Below are positions 11,649-24,097 of a DNA stretch of 64,000 nt, piece by piece. Each line of letters begins with the position of its first letter. Positions within the stretch are counted from its first letter, which is position 1. A model generated the notes under the pieces. The model was not told the DNA's origin and searched no databases. It saw nothing but the letters and a program-made list of their open reading frames with translations. Position numbers and translations under genes: made by a program. Location: assembly GCA_037389465.1 (NCBI GenBank), contig JAZARR010000153.1, positions 8,140,501-8,204,500 on the forward strand, given 5' to 3'. The DNA is from Baylisascaris procyonis. Taxonomy: Eukaryota; Nematoda; Chromadorea; Rhabditida; Ascarididae.

Positions 11649-14210
11649 CTCTTCGTAAGGTGGTGAGAATGACGAATCGCCTGAATCATTCCTTTGCGCA
11701 TTCATTTTTTCGTCATCACTTCCGATTTCCTCAAAGAACTCATTCAGTTTTCATAAATCCTCTTTGATAGATATGGATGATATATGTATGGTGTTCTTTG
11801 TGCCATCAATCTATGATTGATTTTTTCCAAAACAGTAAGGCTCTTTCAGCGTTGATCTTATTTCTGGCATAATGATCGTGTGAACTGCTAAAAGGCTCAG
11901 GAGTTTATTTATTTGATCCGAAGACCAGGAACCAGTATAGATAAATATTCCATTTTTTTCGTATTTGCCAAGTAATATACCAGCAGTATCCAGAAATACA
12001 CCAGCGGTAGATATACCAGAACTATTGTAATCTAATAACCTTAGAATATCAGCTAATCAAAAACTCATTAATCGAAAATGAATGGCATATTCATTTAATG
12101 CAAAACGCATTCATTCAACGCCATTCCGTGGTGTTTGTTTGACACGGTCAGTAAAAGTTTAAACTTACCACGGCAACAGGTGTTGATGTGGCTGAATTAG
12201 CAGTGGATGATGTGGGCATTTTGGAATTGTTTTTTGTTTGACGATGATCTTGTCGAACTTCATTTGAATGGGATCGTCGTTCACGCTCTATCATTTTGCA
12301 TTTAGAGATTGCAAAGACAAAACGGTTATATAATCATCCGACGACCTACTTTATAATGTGAAATATGTAATAAAGTAAATGAAACGATTTTATGAATGAA
12401 GATACTTATGTGGGAATTTAGAGGATGATATCCTAGTAGACAGTATCATGCTCGATGTTATTTCTTTCGTCTAGAATTTATTAGCGTTATGTTCAATAAT
12501 TTTTTTGATGTAGAATTTTTCACTATTAATTAGTTCTTCGTCATATATTTTCATTACTCTTTACAGAATTGTTCGCGAGTAATGCCTAGAATTTGCGAAT
12601 TGTTAACCGATAGCCTAGAAGATTGCGTACAGTAAGTTTACTTCGATATGGCTATCATACTTGAAGCAATGATAGAATTTTTGCATATATTAAACTAGTA
12701 GAAATAGCTCTATCTCAGCTACTTGTCTCTTGAAAAGGATATTTTAGTCGCCTTTCCAATCTTTCTGCCACATCCCTATGAGCTTTGAGTAGACTAAAAG
12801 CAACAATTGATATAAAAATGTATAAGGTAGATAAAAGTGTTGATAATCACCTACCAGGCATACGGTCAATTTTATTGCATTCTTTAGCGATCATATGTGA
12901 ACAACAAGCACATATTCCACATGCGCACATCACAACGCAACAAATCGGTAAAATTACGACTATAAAATGAAAATTTTATTTATTTTTACAAGTAATATTA
13001 ATACTCATACAATAAAAAATTAAAATGCACATGCATTTTTTTACTACCTTTATCCTACCTCTATCATCAAATGGCTGATATCATAAAATTCAGCCAGTAT
13101 GCCAATAAGTCAGTAGTGGGACTAGCCTATAGGATTGAGATACAATAATGACCAAATATTATTGCTACAATCATTGTCTTTCGCATTGATAGGCCTTTGT
13201 TATCATATCTTATCGTCTAAATTAGAGTTAAAACCTTCATCAATAGTATTGGCATCAATAGGAGACTTGTCTTACAAATTTGCTGACTAATAAAGGCAAA
13301 TAAAATGAATCGATCGCTAACCTGTGATCACTGCAACCACTATGATCGCTATCAATGTTGTACTATCTAAGCTTTCGATGCCTTGTATATCATCGTCGGA
13401 AAACAACATTGACGCCTGATAATAATGCAACCTAAAATGGCAACATGAAAAGGATGCCAAAAACTTTTCCTTTTTTGAGTGATTTGAGTAGAAAATTTCT
13501 GGATTTCTCGACTCTTCTTAGCGATTATTCATAGTTTATTTGTGTTTTGCTTCCTCCAAACGCCGATAGAATTTTTAGATTTTTTAAAATTATTTTTAAA
13601 AAAATTTTATTATTTATGTCATTTTGTTAGGCGAAAAACTGCTTTTCAAATGGTACGATTTTATTAGAACTAATGAAGAGAGCAAAGTCGTATATCATCT
13701 AGAGGGCGCTTTATTCCAAAATTTTGCCGATGATCCGTCTTAATCGTTTTGGACTAGGGATATAGCATGTTGCGAAAGGAATGCATTTGAAAAATGCCGG
13801 CGCGGTATATTTTGGGTATCAACACTACCCTGTGTATTGCACCTACCTAACCTCTCACTCTTTTTTTACGCATAGCCTTGTACTCGGTATCTTTTCTCAT
13901 TTATTTCACTTAACGAATCATTAGTTGTCGCATCAAAAAATATCGGCCAAGTCACGAATACCTCGTAGATTCTCTGAGGGTGATCTAAATCATATTCTTT
14001 TTGCATAAATGATCACATCTACATGTACAGTTTAACCATCTGTACAGGTTAACCAACTACATCCTGCACAGTTTTCGTATCTGTTGAAACCTACGTTCAC
14101 CGGCGGCATCTCAAAGAATCTGATATACTTTTTAATACGAACAAACCTCACTCGGCAATCGAAGCTACACAAATGATTGCGTCTTGAAAATATAATAGCT
14201 TCGAATGCAT
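11649..14210 (-). CDS. Putative single-pass, Cys-rich membrane protein (Shisa-like?), multi-exon
   Basis: No long ORF exists, but small exons chain in phase on the minus strand: 14210-14152 (ATG start, tentative), 13431-13322, 12959-12855, 12287-12169 and 11738-11649 (tentative). The two central exons join inside one hydrophobic helix: TTLIAIIVVAVIT continues into VVILPICCVVM, followed at once by a cluster of cysteines (CACGICACC). Ahead is a short acidic ectodomain segment (FSDDDIQGIESLD). Behind is a charged, Ser/Thr/Asn-rich tail, then an acidic segment ending SPPYEE. A helix followed by cysteines and a Pro/Tyr tail recalls Shisa-type or other small adaptor-like membrane proteins; that is inference only. 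The donor after 12169 is GTAAGT. The acceptors before the last two exons (GATAG, ATGAG) are weak. A terminal exon at 10941-10900, after a good TTTTGCAG acceptor, would end the protein within 14 codons. Confidence 0.5.
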
Positions 14211-17200
14211 CGTAGAAAATACAAATTACATGTAGGATGCAAGCATATCATTTTTTAAGGGAATAAGTCTTCCTATTACTGTAGGAGGCTACTGTATTAG
14301 CATATAGTATTACTGTAGGAAATATAGCTTTTTTATGCTAGCTGCTGTAACACGTGCTATATAAGTACAGTAATATAGCACTTATATCATATCCGTCTGT
14401 CTGCCTATCTCCTTGTCTGTCTGTCTGTTGACAAACTAACGTTTCACTGATCAAATTGTTCTCGATTGCGTTGCCAATTTGATTCACGCATTTAAGTGCA
14501 CTTCATTCACTAGTCGTTGAGTGAAGCTTAACAAAACCAAATTTACATATTTGCTTGCATAGTAAACAATCAACGGCTTATTCAACTGCTTGTTGCATTT
14601 GATGTGTTCACTATAATTTACACTGAATTGTTTAATGAGCGTTGAAGCAATTTTCAAAATAGATTCGACGATAATTTGTACTATAGGTTTAATAGTTGAT
14701 TAGTGCTAAAGTGGACGATGAGTTTAGCGACTTCAACTATTTCACCATCCAAATTCCTTTCCCTACCCATTTCCCTCCCCTTTTCTCTCCCCGTCTCCCG
14801 CACCTCCCACATACCGTAGTGTATGATGGCATCGTCGTGTATTATAACATCAACCCAAGTTGATAGAATTGAGAAATAATATTGTTTATTGTGCAGAAAA
14901 AGTATAAAAATTACTTGCGCTTCTGAGAAACTCGGTAGTGAAAGGTGAGCTTTTGTGCTGAGAAATACGATCGAATTTCGTTGTTTAGAAGTTTGATTTG
15001 CTCAAGCTTTAGAAGTTTTGATTTTTAAAATCGTTTATTAAGTACCTAGCAACTTAGCACACATATACAAGTTTGAAATTTCATTTATCAACTCCATCAT
15101 CGCCACCGACGAACGTATACTGCTACTGTGATTGCCTTAATTACAGGTTTAAACATCTATTTCAGGCTACTCCTTTCAGCACTTTCATTGCGAATGATCC
15201 CGAATAGGTTGCTAAGCAAGTGCATTTATTTCAATCTGCAAAATATATGAATGTGGTAAGAGCTGAATTATCTTGAGGCGAATTATTTTAAGCAGAGAAG
15301 TCTGTGAGCTTTTCTAATATGATCAGCAATAAGTGAAGATTGTTGAGAAGGGGAGTAAAGCACGCGATGTGGCTCTTATAATACGCTTATAGAGATGCTC
15401 TCTAAGCGTTTCCACACTTCTCACGCTTTGATTTGAATATTGTTATGAATAAATATTAGTTATATTGCCTATGATTAGTTCATTTTAGTCGTTTTGCATG
15501 TTGTTGGTTTAATAGAGCTTAAGAGTGAGGTTCTTAACATGAGTGGCACTACGATCTCAAGTAAGACTAATTTTGCACAACACACTCTTCGCTTTATCAA
15601 TGATGGCAACATCGCCAAGATTTATTATGAATGGGACGAACGATAACAGTTAGGGTTCATTTTCGATAGGCAATGATCTGGACTGTTACAGATAATCCTT
15701 ATTTGTATCATTGTTTTCGAATATTTCGAGCCTTTCACTTAAGGATCTATAGCAAAGATATCAGTGATTTTACTGAGGTGATGAGAAGCTTTAAATAATG
15801 GCTTTCTCAAAGATTCAAAAACCTTCACTTTACAATTCAAACGTTTGCCAAATATTTTCTTTAATTTTGATTGGCGTCAACAGCGAAAAGAAACTTATAG
15901 CTTTCTATCAACCATCCTATAAAGGAATGGCCCCGAATTTAAGTTTGGACAATAGAAACGATCATACGATTAATGAACCGGATGTTGAATATGATATTAT
16001 CACAAACGATTTGTCGATAAAAAATTACTTGACATATTCGTTGATTAGCATGACTGGAATATTGTTTTTTATTAAAGAATTTGCTTTTCAAAGCGTTCAG
16101 ACGATTTGCATTATAAGATAGTAAATTATTGACATAAACCGACAGTTCCTACTTTTGTTAATCAATGGAAAGGTAGTCATAGGAAATAAGGCCGTATAGG
16201 GTATCTTAATGTTTGAAGCAGATCAGCAAATATCAGTGCATGGAGACTAGACTCATTGCAAAAGTTAACCATAAAGAAATAATGCGTTATCGCAATACTT
16301 TTCTTTCAAAAATCTATTATTTCCTCTCTCATTTTTGTTATATTTTATATGAAGGTAATAAATAATAATACTGTGAGATACACTATCATCATGCTCTCTA
16401 TATCATCATATTATACTCTCAATAACGAAGAGCTGAGTGTATTCGTCGTTGATTAGTCGTTTCTGTCTACTGTATGCAAGCTATCTTTAATTCTTTAGGG
16501 TCAAAAAAAATTTTTTTATTGTATTACTTTGGTTTCTCTCAAGAAGATACTGACACTCAGTTGTTGCTCACTAATCGAAATACTATTGCACCTTATTTCT
16601 TGAGGTGAAATTAATTAAAGAAAAGGTCGAAAACTGGTCTCAATACTGAATAATATCGTCCCCATTTATACTGCAGATTTAAAAAGCTATTCCCTCTTGC
16701 CAAAAAAAAAAATTTCGATCGTAGAAGCGGGATCAAATGCTAAATGAGCAGAGGCGCTTCGAGTCAAATAGCAGCACAATGCCTTGGGCGATTTTCGAGT
16801 GAAGCGTCGTCTTGCACGGAAATCAATCCATCAAGAGATTTGCATGACAAACACATCTAAATGGATACGGTAGTCGGGCAACTCGTAATTTTGAGCTTGA
16901 AGTACGTCACTGATTGAGGAATCGTTGAGTTGAGCATAAGCAAAACGCTATTAAATCGTCGGCTTCACGATTATTGCATATTCATGTAGTGAAGCGGCTC
17001 TTCTCTTCTCGTACTTATCCGCTCTTCATCATAAATCGTTGCCGACGCGATCCCTCCGAACACGCATCGACGACCGTTGCACTTTACATATCCTAAATTT
17101 GAAAGACATTTGTATCTTTCTTAAACACAAAAAAAATTTGAATGCATCTAACTAGAAAACCGAGAAGAATTGTTTTTGGGTATTGAGATTTTCCAATTCC

Positions 17201-18061
17201 ATTTTTTCAATTTTTTTTCCAATTTCCTAATTTTTCACTTCAAAAAAGAATAAAATCTCTATTTCCTGCTTGCGATAATATTGCTGGAATTTTGATAAGC
17301 TCTCAGCAATATCCTCTCAAAATGTTTTTTTCAAATAAAAATTGCTAGGGAAAAAGCAAGTGGTATGAACAACCCGACAACCTAAAAAAGTATTTCGAAA
17401 AAGTAAAGTATTATTCGAATTAGAATGTGGAAATTTTACGAAATTTTGCAGGTAATATTGAACATAATGAAATGCGCCAAAAGTTGGTATGACGATTTAT
17501 GGCCAAATGTTCGCACGACGATCTCCATCGCTGAAGTTTTCATTGCTGCCAGTTGAAACTTTCAGATAAAAAGCCGCTTTTTAAGTTGTCAATATCCCTT
17601 TGATACTAAATGGGTTTTCACGGTCTTAAATCGGCTTCATTCATTGAGAGTCTTCTTAACGACCGAAACAATCAGCTGAAAAAAAAGCAGAATATTTCCC
17701 TGACACCATATAGAGAAGACCAAATTTAATATGTGGCCCATCAACAAAAGATGTATTTATTAGTCTATTATTAAATTTCCCACATATAATTTAACTTACA
17801 ATTACTCTCATTACAATTTAAGTGTTCAACTATTACAATTTGCAGGAAATGGTTTGACTCTATGAAGAAATAATATGAATTTGTGTGAAAATGTCTCTCA
17901 GTTAATAATTATTGAGTATAATGTGCTATAGATCATAATATAAAGCGCTGTATAGTCTATTTACTATTGATATAAAAAACGTCTCTAAGTGCTATATAAT
18001 TCTTACTGCTATATACGCAGCATAAATAATCGAAATTATCATTTCATTAACGATGCAAATA

Positions 18062-18064
<3 letters not shown>

Positions 18065-18152
<88 letters not shown>
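18065..18152. repeat. (AT)n microsatellite, 44 units
   Basis: The longest dinucleotide tract in the window, uninterrupted for 88 bases. It creates spurious Tyr-Ile ORFs on both strands. Confidence 0.97.
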
Positions 18153-18156
<4 letters not shown>

Positions 18157-19063
18157 TCGATGCACTTAACGGCTCAAATGACTCAAGGTTGACGATGAAT
18201 TGCTGATGTTGATGATTTTTCGCGCAAAAATAGTTGCAATTATTGAGGTGCTTGACTGTCAATTCACCTCCCCTACTTGAACGTCGCCGCAAATCAACCT
18301 CTGAAAAGATGCCGACCGCAATCGCCATCTTCTTTTCACGTCGATTAGCGCCTCTTTTGATCGCACTTCCCCGCCTTGTCTCTACTTCACTGCATTGAAA
18401 CTGCTTTCATGGCAATGCGATTCCCTCATACTCTATTGAAATTGCTGTGCATCTTTAAGTCGGGCACATAGCTCAGTAGATTTAATATCACATAAGTGTG
18501 TTCAATGAATTCCATTGTCATCTTAGGACGAATTTTCTATCCGGCCACTCTCTTGCAAATCTCCTTCTCTCACAAACTCTTTCGGTGACTAGCCATGCTT
18601 CAAGCAACGGGAAAAGTGAAAGGGGAGAAGGAACAAATTTTTTGTATTCAAATTGTGGGAACGGTGGCCAAATCATTGAGCATAGAAAAGCAGTTCTACG
18701 CCCTTCCATGAGAAGGCTAATAGCTTACCATTCTTCACCTACAAGGACAGGGCACAGTCGCCATGCACTGTAAGGTCTAACGGATGGACTCTTCATACAA
18801 CACAATTCATATTCTGTGTCAAAGCGTAGTTCTCACGATAAACATGTCAATGGGATCACTTTTCTTCCTTCAAATCCATCTCATTTTGTGGGAAGGAAAG
18901 ACGAACCTCATAGCTGACTGCTATTTATGTGCTTAATTTTATGCCACTATAAAAAGGAAGAAAGAATTAATGACAAAATTTTATTTCGCTCTTGAGGTTA
19001 TTACAATTAAAACATGCCTATCTCGTTTTATCATGAACAACAGAGTGTAAATTTTTGCGCTAA

Positions 19064-19110
19064 CTGATAGGATAAGATAAGACAAGAGAGATAAGATAAG
19101 ATAAGATAAT
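19064..19110 (+). promoter_or_regulatory. GATA-site cluster / AAGAT pentanucleotide repeat
   Basis: TGATAG is followed by six or so copies of GATAAG or AGATAA within 47 bases. Each copy fits the WGATAR core bound by GATA factors, which in nematodes drive gut and epidermal genes. It could equally be a simple pentanucleotide repeat with no function; there is no established gene within 4 kb. Confidence 0.3.
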
Positions 19111-22100
19111 TTTTTAGACTATCTGCAAATTCATATCGAATAATACAATCGATCTTTTTCGTACTAGAAGGATATACTCAAAAATAAACTTTTTCGAAAA
19201 ATTACTATCATTTTGTATGGAAAATTTTCATAGAAAGAAATCCTCTTATCTTATAGTGTTTCTCTAATATTTTTCTGTTGCATATTTCAGCGATTCGCAA
19301 TAACAGATTTATGCATCTAATCGTGGATTTTTCTAATCCATGTGTGCTCATGCTCTCTCCCAGGAAGAATAGAGAGAGAACGCAAGAAAAAAAAGCTGGT
19401 CAGTTGAAAGGCAATAAGCACATATACATACATTCAAATATATACATACATATTCGTGGTTGATTGAACGCACACTTCCGTTTGCTCTAATCCATGTGCA
19501 GCTCTTCATTACGTATGCCGAGTGGATCTCAAAGCGAAAACGACAGCCGTGTCTGATTATGGTAGGGCCATTTGCTTGTGTGCTTAAACACGCAATTGAG
19601 CATCTCAACGCAATCGTAATCAGCACTTAATGCTAAAATGTTGAGAGTGGTCAAGAACTACATTCAGGAAATCGGAGACACTCAACCGTTCTAACTTCAA
19701 TCGCACTAAAACTTTACCTTTGAGAATAAAAATACTTTTTATTCGATTCTTTCAATAGAACAAAGAGGAAAATTACTACACTTACTTTCTTTGCAGATGT
19801 ATTAAAAATCTACCTTTTGGCTCATTGTAAAGTTTCTCGTAAATAACAAAATTAATATGAGCAAAAAAATCAATGAATAATTCGTGGTAAATTTATCGCA
19901 GAGCAATAGTATCATTACATATAAATCATTTAAAATATTTTCATATTCGGATAAAATTTTCTCTTCTTTAATAAACTAATCGATCATTCCAAATATAGAA
20001 TAGAAATTCTTGAAATTTATTAATACAAAGCAAAAATTATTGCTAGAACATTGCAGTATTACGATAGTATCTCATGAAACTTCCTTAAGATAGAATTCAA
20101 TGAATTGCTAAGAGAATCACTCAATATCTCAATGCTGAGTGTAGATACTGTAAATTATCCACAAACACTGTAGTTTCTCATACCTATTCAATGACTGCAT
20201 CAATGATTTCCGTATTGTTCCATGTGGCATTATAATTCGACTATAGTGATACATTCGATTCGGTCACTCAAAAACAATAACGCATATAAACTATCACCAA
20301 TTGGAGTTATTGACTACAAAATTATATAGTAATTAAATAGTAAGCGGCTTTATAATTTTGAATCTATAACCTTGGTAAGGTAGTGTTGAATTGATCGTAC
20401 CAATCCTAATTAAATGACTTTCCCGATGTATACAATAGCGAATAATAATAGCGCTCATAGAGTGAATAGTGATCGATGTGTATAACTATTGACTAATTGC
20501 TGTTTGATGACGATCAATGGGATCTCTTCACATGATTTCATATCGTATTTCACGATCACAACATCACTATAGTTGTGCAGTAATCTAGCCACGCTTTAGC
20601 ATGGATCAGCAGCAGATGTGTTATTCATATTACATCTGCGCGTATTCTCACATCGTATTTTCTCGTTAATAGATTCAAATAATTCCTCTTACTGTCGGAA
20701 TATGTTTGCTTACTAATATTAATCAATGTTTTTAATGATAGTATTTATTATGTGAGCTTTTTAATCACCGTATAATTTTGCTTCTTTTTTAAATGGGCAA
20801 TATAAGAGATTATTTGGTAATGGCACAGTCCCGCTTTCTGAATGGCAGAAAGCCGATGTCAACATCGAAAGGTAGATATTTATGTGACCTTCAAATCGTG
20901 GAATTTTAAATGAGCATCATTTGAGTATTTCTGGAAATATTTATGGATTATTAAGCGATTGAATATGGATTATGAGCCAAAAAGAACGAGAAAATTATTT
21001 ACTCGTTCTTAACGTTTAAATGTGATATTTCGCACAATTGATTAAATTGGTAGATTGGAAAAAAACACATCTCGTGCCAACTTTTTATAGTCAATTTTTT
21101 GCAACCTTCCAACTTTTCAACCTTCTCAGTCGTTTCTAATAAAAAGTCGCCAACTTTCACTTGCAGCTTTCATACAGTTTTAATGAACTTTAAAAATTTG
21201 CATTAACAACAAGCATTATAATCATATCTTGTCTGCGCCTAAGTAAACTTCTGCAAAATTCTAAATAATTAAACTTATGTTCGATTTGGAGGTGTTTTCC
21301 ATCGCTCACGTCATAAAAACAAATATTTTTTGAAAACTTAGAGGATGGATTGGATGACTTAAATTATGAATGCATTATTATGCGTTTTTTAAATGAATTA
21401 TTTATTACAATTTACCAAAAAATTTGATCTATTAGCGGAATTGAAAGTATAGAACGTAAGAGCTACTTTGGTGCAAGGTGCACTTCTTCAGTTGATTTGG
21501 TTGAATCCATACTTGATCCGAGCTTCTACATTTGAATCAAGACCTTGTCTGACTTGGTCATTTAAATTTGTCATGTTTGAGTGAAAATTTCTGATATGGG
21601 ATGCTTTTAAATTCTAGGAACCAAAGAAGCCTCTGGATTGTTGTAGGTTGATGAAAATGCATATTTATGTTTAATACTGCTAATTTCTAAACTGTAACTG
21701 ATGCTTTATCAAGTAGCCACAAAATTACCCATATGAAATGTAGGAATTTTCTGAACTCGGAGATTTTTTCTTTTTGGGCAATAATCCAATACAAACAAAT
21801 TGCTGCCGAATGATCAGATGAATATACTAGAGGACAAATATGATACATCTAGTAGATACTATTTGAGAAAGGCAATAGTTGCGTAGTGCATACAGAGTGA
21901 ATCGTTCGAACGGATATGGTTCCGATTACCCTTTTCAATATTCCTTAGGAGATATTCTGAGCCGTTCAGTAAACGACGCCATTGTGAATCGAAGATGAGC
22001 GGTTAGAAATATGTAAACATCAACGATCGCATATCTTATAAACTCGTAAAAAATGAGTTGAAAATTTGATAAAATAAAAAAAAAATAAATTTAATAAAGT

Positions 22101-22337
22101 AATAAATACGATATAAATATATAGAAATATGACAAAATAAATTTAAATACGACGTAGAGTTTTTAAATGTCACACATATTTTAGATATTTGAGGGAAGCA
22201 AAAGAGCATCGATAAGGTTTCTAGTTAACTTTCGTGACGTTTGTGAAAGATGGTTCGGTGAGAGGCAAATGTGGCATCGCAAAGTGGCACATTTCATTCT
22301 AAATCTATAACTACTGCTTGATGACAAGTAAAAGCCA

Positions 22338-22403
22338 TCTCCTAGCTGGAATGGAACCAGCGACCTTAACCTTGCAGCGTGAATGCTCTAACCAACAGCC
22401 AGA
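22338..22403 (-). pseudogene. tRNA-derived pseudogene or SINE head, Ala(TGC)-like
   Basis: Read on the minus strand, the segment has an A-box-like GGCTGTTGGTTAGAGC, an anticodon region around GCTGCAAGG, and a perfect 5-bp T stem (GCTGG/CCAGC) around a degenerate B box, GGTTCCATTCC, instead of GGTTCGANTCC. Two bases are missing from the D arm, the anticodon stem is imperfect, and the acceptor ends do not pair well. A TTTT run follows within about 5 bases of the 3' end. This is a decayed tRNA-like unit, probably from tRNA-Ala, not a working tRNA. Confidence 0.6.
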
Positions 22404-22436
22404 TTTTTTGCATATATTTTTGCCTATATATAATGT

Positions 22437-22579
22437 TTCCACAATTTATAACCTTCACAAATTTTTTCAAGGACTATGGAATCGAGGACGAAGTTTTTCA
22501 AGATTCGCTCTACAATATAAATGGGAAACAGATCGAAGATGTGGAGCATGTATCGTACTTGTACGTAGGTGCTATATAA
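22437..22579 (+). pseudogene. Possible non-LTR retrotransposon reverse-transcriptase relic
   Basis: The frame ending at 22579 contains NINGKQIEDVEHVSYL. This resembles the segment of LINE reverse transcriptases in which a short 'I-N-G-x-x-I-x-x-V' stretch precedes a 'YLG' motif. The glycine and everything after it are lost, since the frame stops shortly afterwards. No endonuclease or catalytic YxDD is visible nearby. The link to retroelements is inference from one short motif; the pseudo-tRNA immediately upstream on the other strand is consistent with repeat debris. Confidence 0.3.
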
Positions 22580-22699
22580 AGGTCAAAAAAAGGGATAAGA
22601 GCTGTGACCCTGAAGTGCTCTGCACCGGTCGAACAAAGGAATATATAATCGGGAGAGGACAAGTAATCACAGTAGGGTTTAGGGAGAATGGAAGAGGAA

Positions 22700-24097
22700 G
22701 TTAATGACGATTTATAAAATTTCAAGGTAAGACGAATAACCAGGTGTATACTTATGTTAATGGAGAATATAGACGAAGTTTCATTTCTCATTTGTGTTTT
22801 AATTTTTTCTCAACATGAATGACAAGGTTTTAATAAAGTGGCATCCACTCTCAAACCCCCTCCTAGTGCTTTAATCTTGGTGATTTTTTTTGGATAGTAT
22901 CCAACTAAATCAACACACACATATGCAGCATTTATTCCACTCTTCCGTTCATCTCTACTCCATTACTATCGTATCCGGAAAAAGAGCACCATTCAATTCG
23001 ACGCATATTTCGGTAACTGCAAAGCGATCGTGCATCGATCACGGAAACACCGACCTTTGCTAAGAGATCATTGAGAATGCGAGACATTCGAATTCAATGA
23101 AAGAGAGTGTGACAAATGAATAGATCGATGGATATAGCGGCGATGCGGGTGGTTATCCTTTAAAAGCATCGCTCTTCATTGCCGAACGACAATAGTGGAT
23201 GTGCTTATAATCCGATGCACTCGTCTTTGATGCTCTACAATACAATCAATTATCGCTTGGTCGACTCCCCTTGGTGCCTATGTAAACATGAACAATAAAT
23301 GATGAGCATTTAATTGAGACAAAGCCGTAGAGTGCCTAATCCACATCGTACATCTCTCTTCTACTAAAACATCTCACCATTCATAATAAACAACTAATGT
23401 AACGATTGAGAGAGAATATTCATCGACTCTCGATAGGTACCCTCAACACAAATAAAGGTGTGAAACCTTTAGCGATAGGTAGTATAAAATATCAATGTAA
23501 ATGGTAGCCTTTATTACCGTTAACATTGTTGATATATGCTTTTAGAGATTATGGCATTGGTATCTAAATAGTGGAGCTCATTATGAAGCATTATATCTAT
23601 GGTTTTTATAGAACGAATTTCTTATGGAAATAATTTTTTTAAATTGATTCTAATAGGGATACTTGAAATTGTTGAGAGAAAATCAACGCAATTTTCATCG
23701 GCAAAGAAAGAGGTTGAACATATGCTTTCATCTATTCGAAAATTCGGAACAAATATTTGAAAATTTCTCTAAAAAGGACATGTACGATCATAACCAGAAA
23801 AAACTCTACATAAGTATCTAAATTCCATGTAGATAATAAACGACCGATAACCTCTACATTGACGATCTCGAACGAATACATTGAAGCACTCTAAATGGAA
23901 CAGTTTTTAAAAATGATCAGACGATCATATTTAGCTATTGCTCTAGAAGAAATAAACTGTAAGATTCCAAATATCTCACTAACAATTCAAATGTCAGGTC
24001 TAAACAAGATTAAGTGAATGAATAACTGTGCTTTCTTAGCGTTAATTTATTTAAATCAACAAGCATTTAATGAGCGTTATGATTGAATATAATTTAG
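22700..24097. other. Intergenic, upstream of the 24-28 kb gene
   Basis: No established gene. Two patches with more C and G than their surroundings (22940-23060 and 23170-23290) have open frames with splice-like ends, but none joins in phase with the exon at 24098. The missing 5' exons of the next gene should be sought here or further left. Confidence 0.4.

Larger units (their letters stand above)
14211..22337. other. Gene-poor intergenic stretch
   Basis: About 8 kb with no gene I can support. It holds a CTGT-type tract (14394-14428), a C-rich stretch (about 14758-14815), a long AT microsatellite and a GATA repeat, each listed separately where useful. The longest ORF, 15798-16121 on + (107 codons), has no motif, and its length is within chance for this base composition. 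An open pair of possible exons at 14895-14944 and 15147-15200 on + is not convincing. Confidence 0.5.

Noticed and set aside
12567..12630. Perfect-looking + strand exon (TTTACAG acceptor, GTAAGT donor, frame NCSRVMPRICELLTDSLEDC)
   Set aside because: It lies inside an intron of the better supported minus-strand gene and no second + exon in matching phase was found.
15798..16121. 107-codon + ORF starting MAFSKIQ
   Set aside because: Length is within chance for this base composition; no domain, no splice partners.
17989..18328. ORFs with long Tyr-Ile repeats on both strands
   Set aside because: They are translations of the (AT)44 microsatellite.
22318..22704. 128-codon + strand ORF
   Set aside because: It runs across the pseudo-tRNA and a different frame of the reverse-transcriptase-like segment; no motif in this frame.
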